Source: Laburnicola sp. R22_1 | Lineage: Eukaryota; Ascomycota; Dothideomycetes; Pleosporales; Didymosphaeriaceae | Assembly (NCBI GenBank): GCA_014281115.1 | Contig: JACONQ010000018.1 | Coordinates: 1,426,001-1,490,000 of the forward strand | Reading direction: 5' to 3' | Length of the DNA stretch: 64,000 bases | In this document: piece after piece, positions 57,343 through 64,000 of the stretch | Layout of the letters: every line of letters starts with the position of its first letter | Position numbering within the stretch: the stretch's first letter is position 1 | Translations under genes and position numbers: made by a program | The notes under the pieces: model-generated | Told to the model about the DNA's origin: nothing | What the model saw: the letters and a program-made list of their open reading frames with translations, nothing else | Database searches by the model: none

Positions 57343-58043
57343 GATTTGTTATTGTGTTGTTGATGAAATTTTTTGAATTTGAGGGTTTATATTGCTGGTA
57401 AAATTTTGGAAGAGGCAGGGAAAGGGGGTGTGGGTAGGGAGGACGGGGGGCGTGAGAAATGGGGCCGGGTAGGTGGGATGCGGGGTTTTGGAGGGGGGTT
57501 GATTGTGGCCGGCCGAGGTCTCCACACACCTACACATGCACGTTTGGCGAATACGGGTACTAGAATCATGTGCCTATTATTTTAACATTTGTATGGGATG
57601 GGAGAGTGTAGTTTATGGACTTGGCTTAGATATTTACACCTCGGATGAATGCACATAGTGTCAACGCTGAACGAAAAACCTGGGGAACGAATTTATTGCC
57701 AATGGCTCTTGATGGAATATTGTGCGAGGGAATCACAGCGCAATTACAGAGAAGCTGTCTAGGCGAGAAACTCAAAGGTTGTGACCATGCTGTGTGGTGA
57801 TTGAATTGGCTCGTTACTGAGTTTGCGCCGGCTACAGCGTTGTCTTGAAAAGCCTTGTCTTCGACCTCTCAGTCTTGGGTGCTTTCTCCGTCCCTGGGAT
57901 ATGAGATAGTGAAAGGGGGTCACTGCTTTGTTACGACTTCACTTTAACATCAACTACGTTAATCTCAGACGCTTAGTATCCAAGCTCACGCATCCAAATA
58001 GCACAAATCGTTATCATTCCTCGAACACCTATTATTCCAGCCC
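57343..58043. other. Intergenic, upstream of tRNA
   Basis: Contains a TATAAA motif for the minus strand at 57386-57391 and CAA-rich sequence directly before the tRNA start, as often seen at Pol III start sites. Otherwise no gene seen. Confidence 0.5.
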
Positions 58044-58628
58044 CTACTCCACAACCATCGAAACCTCGTTGCTCGCAAAACGCCTGCCATTGAACGGAGA
58101 ATCAACATACGCCTCCAAATCACTCGTCTTCAAATCATCCCCATACTTGTCCCAGATGCCCGAGAATTCCCCAGAAATCGTCACCTTGTACGTAGCAGGT
58201 CTCTTCTCAGGCAACCACGGCTTGTCCAAAACCATCTCATGCGCCTCCTCCGTTCCCGGCGCAACAGTCACCAAGTCCTCCTTGCTCGGCGGCATCATGC
58301 GGCTGACTTTGAGGCCATCCGTTGGAATCTCCTCCCCAGTCTCTTCGTCTACGAGCTTGAAGAGGCCTAGATTAGCGGCCTGGGGGTCCAACGGTGTGTT
58401 CCATTTTAGAATGGTGAATGGCGTCTTCGGATTGTTGTTTCGCAGGGTGACGAGTAGGGATGGTGGGTTTCGCGATATTTGCGAGAGCTTGAATTCGAGG
58501 CCTGGGACTCCGGTTTCGGTGGTTGGTCCGGACATTTTGAAGGTGGATGGGGAAGAGGTGTTGAAGAAATAGAGAGCGCTCAGTAGAGTGACGGCGGATA
58601 CGGCGATGAGAGAGGTTCGTCCGTTCAT
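58044..58628 (-). CDS. Protein resembling a free-standing deuterolysin propeptide
   Basis: A single exon of 194 residues from ATG 58628; a shorter form would start at ATG 58535 (163 residues). The first ~25 residues (TSLIAVSAVTLLSALYFF) form a signal peptide or membrane anchor. The rest has no enzyme motif, but its pattern follows the propeptide of the M35 protease encoded at 60243: a strand-rich segment (SLLVTLRNNNPKTPFTILKW), then TPLDPQ...LF, then a G-x-E-I-P-T-D-G-L-K-V segment, then SKEDLVTVAPGTEEAHEMVL and a final YKVTISGEFSGIW. It lacks any HExxH domain. It could be a chaperone or inhibitor of deuterolysin, or simply a beta-sandwich protein of unknown role. A plus-strand frame overlapping it has no such features and is a shadow. 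Confidence 0.75.
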   Translation of the reverse strand: MNGRTSLIAVSAVTLLSALYFFNTSSPSTFKMSGPTTETGVPGLEFKLSQISRNPPSLLVTLRNNNPKTPFTILKWNTPLDPQAANLGLFKLVDEETGEEIPTDGLKVSRMMPPSKEDLVTVAPGTEEAHEMVLDKPWLPEKRPATYKVTISGEFSGIWDKYGDDLKTSDLEAYVDSPFNGRRFASNEVSMVVE

Positions 58629-60242
58629 TGGGATGCGTGGGTGGGGTACACAAGAGCTGCTGTGAGATTGTTTGCTCAAGTTAAGCTGTAGCCCTGCCGC
58701 CACCACACGTGTGTACTGCCACGGCGATCACTAGCTGGGAGGGAAAGGTGCGGTGCGATTACACAGTACTCTCGGTCACAAACACCGATAGACGGATGAA
58801 GACTAATAAAGATAAAGGTTACGGTTCAGCTAGGACAGCTAAAAGTAGTGTCTTTGAAGGCCACACGTGAACACGCGGGTAACTGCCTCGCAAGGACACA
58901 TGTCCGTATCGCGCAGGGATGACGTTTGTCACATTGTTGACGTTGTCGACTTCAAGGCCTAGGAGAGTCAAGACTTCATACATACCGAGGCGAGTGTGCA
59001 GCAGGGCATTATTGGCGAGTGAGAGCGTCACGTCGCCATCGGCAATGAGCGGGGAAGAGGGGTTGAAACTTGAAACCTCAAACGGCCACGGCAACTGTGG
59101 CGCTAACATAAATTAAATGAGCATAGCACAATCATGCACTCTACAACTGCCGGGCGAAACCAAACAAAACATCCGGTCTCACGAAGCTGTAGCGAACACT
59201 GCAACTCACTGCTTTCTGTGCTTCCCTGCTATGTGTGCCGCTTGTCTCAAACAGGATGGTTCGCCGCGCTTCCTCCCGTCATCACATCTCTCCGCTCAAT
59301 CTCACCAACCTTCTTTCAACACCCAGCCCGAGACACCGTCTCAGGCACTGTCGACGGCCCCACGCACCGTCTTGGGGTAAATCCTCAAGACACAAGCGCC
59401 GCTGTAGCCCGACACTGCGCAGCTACAAAGGGTACTACTTTCAATGATTCGTACCTGCCAACATCCCCTGCGCACATATCAGATCTAGCAGAAAGGACCT
59501 GCATAACTGCTACCTCGTCATGGAGGCTGACATCATCGCAAATACCATGAATGGTTCAACCGCCAGCTAGTCTAGACGATACAGCCCGGCTATCCTCAAC
59601 CATGAACCACGTTGAAACACGGGAATATATCAGCTTCTGTACATGACCACGGAAATGTCCTCATCTGACAGAAATCTATCAAGAGGCCAGGAAATCCCTG
59701 TGAAACGCCGGCTATAAACAGCTCGCCGTAGCCTATCAGCGTCAAACCACCGTAAAATGGTACTTCATGCCAAGCATGCTCTGTCACCTTTAATTTACGT
59801 CTTGAGCAATACCACACAGCACAAAGGTTGTGGAGAAGTTTGCGCTACACAACGGCTCCACGAAAGTCGCCCCTTATCATTTACCATCAGTTTTTGCCGC
59901 CCTGTCGGAGATACGCAGCGGCGCACGGCTTCGCGCCCCCATCATGCTGTCAAATACCCCGCAGACTACAAGTGATCACTTGGAAACATCAGGGTTTATG
60001 CGAGCATAGATCCGCGAACCCCAGTTAGACTTGCCCCAGATCTCGCTTTATCCACTACACGATGATCCTGGGACGGGAACCAGTCTGATCCGTCAATCTC
60101 CCTTGGGGATACAAGTCATGCCAGTATAAAAGAGATGCTTGAACTCAGGCAGCTTTGAATCATCACCCTTGATCGTCAGCTTCTTTCTCGCGTCTTTGTT
60201 CATTCTCACTCGTTTCTTCTCTTCACTCTTTTTGTCCACACC
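58629..60242. other. 1.6-kb divergent intergenic region
   Basis: Lies between the propeptide-like gene (-) and deuterolysin (+). A minus-strand frame at 59109-58819 codes 96 residues without any recognisable feature. A CT-rich leader precedes the deuterolysin start, which is typical of well-expressed fungal genes. No other gene supported. Confidence 0.5.
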
Positions 60243-61579
60243 ATGAACGGTTTCACCCAATTTGCTCTTGCGGCTCTAGCAGCCTATGTCAGCGCTGCCT
60301 CTATCGATTTCTCCAAGCGAGAGTCGCCTTTGAGCGTCGTTCTTACCGCCTCAGGTAACACTGAGGTCAAGGTCGCTGTTACGAATAATGGTGACAGTAC
60401 GCTCAATTTGCTGAGCAAGGGCACCTTCTTGGACGAGAACGACCCGGTGGAGAAAGTGAGCGTCTACTCGAACAGTGGCAGTAAGTCTATTCACCCTACT
60501 GTCGACCAACATTGGCAGCCTTTCATGCCATTTGCGATGCACAGCAACATCCCAGGTCGATGAGGCCCTCTGTGACGTACTCATCAGCAATTGTTCGGCA
60601 AATTCGGATGCATGTTTCCAGTCACTGACGACTTATTTTGTGTCCTATCGCGGTTAATTCCGTATGGCGTTCACTTTCAATCCATTTGCTGACATGCTTT
60701 GTAGGCACCAAGGTTCCATTCGAGGGCATCAAGATCCGACTACTCACCACCGGACTGAGCAAGGACGACTTCCTGACACTCGGAGCTGGTGAGACGAAAG
60801 AAGTTACCGTCGAGACCGCTGCTCTCCACACACTCACAGATGGCGGCAACTTCGACGTTTTCGCCAAAGGCCTTCTCCCATTTGCGGAAGCCAACTCCAC
60901 AGAGCTCACCGGAAACCTCGCCTACGAGTCCAACAAGCTCACCATGAATGTGGACGGTGCACTCGCCGCCACCGTTGCCAAAGCCATCGCCAAGCGCTCG
61001 CCTGTCGGCTCCAGCTGCACTGGCTCCAAACTCTCCGCCATCAATACCGCGCTCTCAAACTGTCAAAAGCAAGCCTCCGCCGCTGCCTCCGCTGCCTCTG
61101 CTGGCACAAAGCTTAGTACATACTTCAAGTCAACATCTTCGAGCGTCAAAAAGACCGTTTCGGATCGTTTGAGCGCTGTCGCTGGCGACTGTGGTGGCTC
61201 GGTTGATGCTACGACTACTAACTGCAACGACCCATACGGCGGATGTAGCTCTAACGTTCTGGCGTACACGGTGCCCACGCAGAACTTCATCACTTACTGC
61301 CCTATCTTTTTCAGCGCACTTCCTGCTGTCTCTAGCGCTTGCCACGGACAAGATCAAGCTACCACTGTCCTGCATGAGGAGACTCACGCACCCGGTGTCT
61401 ACCGCCCTGGAACTGAAGATCATGGTTATGGATTTGCAGCTGCGTCGAGGCTTTCGGCCAGCCAGGCGCTTCTGAATGCTGACTCGTACGCTTTGTATGC
61501 TAACGGTAAGTCAAGGCTTTCCAACGACTTATAATGAACCTAACTGACGTCCGCTATAGCGATTGCTCTCAACTGCTAG
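60243..61579 (+). CDS. Secreted deuterolysin metalloprotease (M35)
   Basis: Zinc endopeptidase of the aspzincin group, secreted to digest extracellular protein. Exons 60243-60480, 60705-61505 and 61560-61579 join in frame to 352 residues; the last exon codes only the IALNC end. A signal peptide covers about residues 1-18 (LALAALAAYVSA region). The propeptide ends at Lys176-Arg177 (AIAKR), a Kex2-type site, leaving a mature domain of 175 residues, the normal size. The zinc motif is HEETH at 303-307 and the third ligand is Asp318 in GTEDHGYG, both diagnostic. Several Cys suggest disulphides. The first intron is 224 bp, longer than most here, with a GTAAGT donor and GTAG acceptor. Probably induced by protein-rich or nitrogen-poor conditions, though I did not find a specific regulatory site. 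Confidence 0.95.
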
Positions 61580-62525
61580 GGGACGAGATACTGGTTTAGC
61601 AAATGATGAAAATGATGATGATATATGAACATGCGTTCAGAAGGACAGGGATTCGCGGCTGAAGTTTTATAGAGTATGCATATTTATCACTTGCACTACG
61701 CCGCAATGCAATCTGTCTCTTCAAAGGAACTTTTTCTCCTGCCCTTGTTCTTTCTCTTCTTTATCTTGTATCGTGAGCAGCTAACCGCCCAGATGATAAG
61801 CTTTCGCAACGTTTTCTAGCTCAAAGATTTTCATCGCTCAAGATTTTACAGATATCACTAGACAGGACTCCTAGTCGACTGCGCCATTATGCGTGAAGAT
61901 TTTATCTGTCCAACCAACGCTGCGTTGCCTGATTCGGCCTAGCATGGCTATTCCTCCCTATGGCGGCACCGAAGCAAATCTCGCCTCACTCTTCCAGCCC
62001 ACGTAGCCCGACGACTTCATTTCCATCTAGGATTACTTGGAAGAGACGGATTCTCCACCCGTATTCACGCTATCGGCTTGGGTGTTCGAGACAGGACAAA
62101 CCGAGCTTGCATGAGGTACGTGTAGTATCTGCTGCTTTAGCGCATCACCACCCCGTGCTTTCCCATTGAACGATTCCTCCCCTCGTCTGGTTGATAATGC
62201 CCACTTTAACGGCATCATCTTCACTCTTTCCAGTCGATATAAGTTTGCCGCGATGAGGCTTTATTTATCTATCCACTCAGACCCTGAAGCCTGGCCTCGT
62301 GCCACAAAACGCGGGTAGCGCACCGTAGCCGCTCCGGCTTGTATCGGGATTAGGGCAGAGGGTTATTTTATCTGCATTCCAACGCCACTGGCGGCTTCCT
62401 TCGCAACATCCCCAACCGTCGTTTTCTACCTTCGAAGGTACTTTCTTTGGAAAACTCCTTTGGGCTTGGATTGACCAGGCTCTCTACCCCTCATTCGTCA
62501 GCTTACACATAATCGTCTCGCCACC
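61580..62525. other. Intergenic between deuterolysin and amine oxidase
   Basis: About 950 bp, with the promoter and a CT-rich leader of the amine oxidase gene at its right end. No gene seen. Confidence 0.5.
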
Positions 62526-64000
62526 ATGGCCGAACCTCGAACTTACATTCCCAACAATAGGCCTAATTCGGACCCCGATATTATGACGCGTATGCAGAAA
62601 GATCTTTCGAGCTCGTCGCATTCGGAAGAGTCTCTGGAAACGAACGGTCACGACCTGCGACTAGTGCGGAGAGCCGTGGGTAAAATCCCGCATGTGTGCG
62701 TGGTCGGCGCTGGTGTCGCTGGTTTGCGGTGCGCAGATGTGCTGTTACAGCATGGCGTCAAAGTCACGATACTTGAGGGGAGAGATCGTGTGGGCGGCAG
62801 GGTAAGGCCACACATGTACTTTTCACCGCCGCCGTGAACACGTGACTAATGCCAGGTAGCTTTGCCAGAGCGATGCATTAGGTCACAAGGTCGATCTGTA
62901 GGTGTGCTTTGCCTTTCGTTCTGCATCCATTCCCCTGGAAATCGCTTCGATTATTGACATAATGCAAGGGGCCCGAATTGGATACATGGCACAGAGAACA
63001 ACCCCATGCTGGATCTGGCGAAAGAAACAAACACCTTGACCATGAATTGGGATGGCCGGCAGTCGGTTTTCGACAAGCTGGGCCAACCGATGGCCGCCAA
63101 GGAGGCAGCTGAGAACTCAGAAATCGTATGGGGGATAATAGAACAAGGGATGAAATACTCCGAAGATAATTCCGCAACAATACCAGCTGAGGAGAGCCTC
63201 TACGATTTCTTCAAAAAGAAAGTGCCGGAAATGGTACCTTCTGAGATGGAGGGAGATAAAGAGGTGCAGAGGAAGAGAGAGACGATCCTGGATATGGCAG
63301 AAATGTGGGGCGCTTTCGTTGGGAGTCCGATCGAAGAACAGAGTCTCAAATTCTTTTGGTTGGAAGAGTGCATCGATGGGGAGAATCTGTTCGTGGCGGA
63401 GACGTACCACAAGATTTTGGAGAGGATAGCGGAACCTGCATTGAAAGGTGCAGAGGTCAAGTTTGAGCACAAAGTGCAGAGAATCGTCTCCAAGGGGACA
63501 GAGGAAGAGCCTAGCGTCGATGTGATCCTCGATACGCAGGAACGCTTGACATTCGACGAAGTCGTCATGACGAATCCGCTGGGTTGGTTAAAAAGGAACG
63601 AAAGTGCTTTCGAGCCCGAGCTTCCCGATGGTCTCAAGCAAGCAATAGCTTCAATAGGATATGGCCACCTGGACAAGGTAATAATCCAAAGCTACCAGAA
63701 TTAATTCTAGCACGCTGACGTTTCGAGGTCTACATCACCTTCCCAACCGCCTTCTGGAACGAGTCCACGTCCGATGACCTCACCCCGTCGACATCACACG
63801 ATCAGTCCATCCCCAACGTGACCGCTACAACGGCACCTATCCACCAGCCTTCTACTCCATCTGACGGACCTACCGTAAACCCAGCACACTACCCCGGCTT
63901 CAGCCACTGGACAAAACCCACCTACGCCGCACCGACCAACCCCTCCCAATGGCCCCAAGAAGCCATGAACCTCGCCGCCCTCCCACCCCCAACCGCGCAC
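62526..64000 (+). CDS. Flavin-containing amine oxidase, truncated by the window edge
   Basis: FAD-dependent oxidase of the polyamine/monoamine oxidase family. Exons 62526-62801, 62860-62897, 62969-63677 and 63728 onward join in frame; the frame is still open at 64000, so the C-terminal FAD-binding part is outside the window. The dinucleotide-binding motif [14 protein letters not shown] starts at residue 61 and continues to [12 protein letters not shown]. After the short second exon comes [12 protein letters not shown], a motif of this family. The last exon begins [12 protein letters not shown] and continues into a Pro/Thr/Ser-rich insert ([18 protein letters not shown]), larger than usual. 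The substrate is uncertain: polyamine oxidase is plausible, but histone demethylase-like or L-amino-acid oxidase relatives cannot be excluded without the C-terminus. Confidence 0.88.

Noticed and set aside
57928..58572. A 214-codon plus-strand frame
   Set aside because: It is antisense to the propeptide-like gene, which has a signal sequence and a recognisable fold pattern; the plus-strand product has neither.
60000..60095. Possible tRNA-like sequence before the deuterolysin gene
   Set aside because: A fragment resembling tRNA words is present, but no set of paired stems or an intact T-arm could be drawn.

Overview
The window is nuclear DNA of a filamentous ascomycete (Pezizomycotina, most likely a dothideomycete). 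The genes carry many short introns of about 42 to 250 bp with GT(A/G)NG donors and CTAAC-type branch points. The gene content is also typical: an APSES cell-cycle factor, a Clg1-like cyclin, HET and HET-NACHT-WD40 proteins, an M35 deuterolysin, and a transposon whose stop codons look like repeat-induced point mutation (RIP). I cannot name the species. All exon joins below were derived by hand from reading frame and splice signals, without alignment or transcripts.

Left part (1-25.3 kb): mostly conserved genes separated by long empty stretches. In order: a DMT/EamA-type transporter (1398-3149, -); an Mbp1-like APSES factor (3749-6146, -) sharing a 198-bp promoter with the complex I subunit NDUFB7 (6345-6772, +); a 4-coumarate-CoA-ligase-like enzyme (7018-8894, -) with a GC-AG intron; a small zinc-ribbon protein (9911-10213, -); a Pho85-type cyclin (14400-16296, -); and mitochondrial ribosomal protein uL15m (23892-25261, -). 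No gene could be supported in 10.2-14.4 kb or 16.3-23.9 kb.

Accessory block (25.5-48.4 kb): a broken HET-domain gene; a 2.1-kb pogo/Fot1-type DNA transposon with perfect 51-bp inverted repeats and a RIP-damaged transposase; an intact P450, an MFS transporter and an O-methyltransferase that together look like a small secondary-metabolite cluster lacking a core synthase; an unrecognised 585-residue protein; a RING-H2 protein; a complete HET-NACHT-WD40 (HNWD) NLR-like gene with four nearly identical WD repeats; and a doubtful proline-rich frame.

Right part (48.7-64 kb): conserved genes again. DNA ligase IV (-) is divergent from the EH-domain protein Irs4 (+); then mitochondrial inner-membrane protease Imp1 (-), a JMJD7-like JmjC protein (+), a tRNA-Ile(AAU) (-), a protein resembling a free-standing deuterolysin propeptide (-), a secreted M35 deuterolysin (+), and a flavin amine oxidase (+) that runs off the right edge.

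The most unusual observation is the tRNA-Ile(AAU) gene at 57212-57342. A 57-bp insert with a GTGAGT start, a perfect TACTAAC branch-point motif and an ACACAG end interrupts its D-stem after nucleotide 11. Removing exactly this insert restores a complete 74-nt cloverleaf. This looks like a spliceosomal-type intron inside a Pol III tRNA gene, at a site where the tRNA splicing endonuclease does not normally cut.
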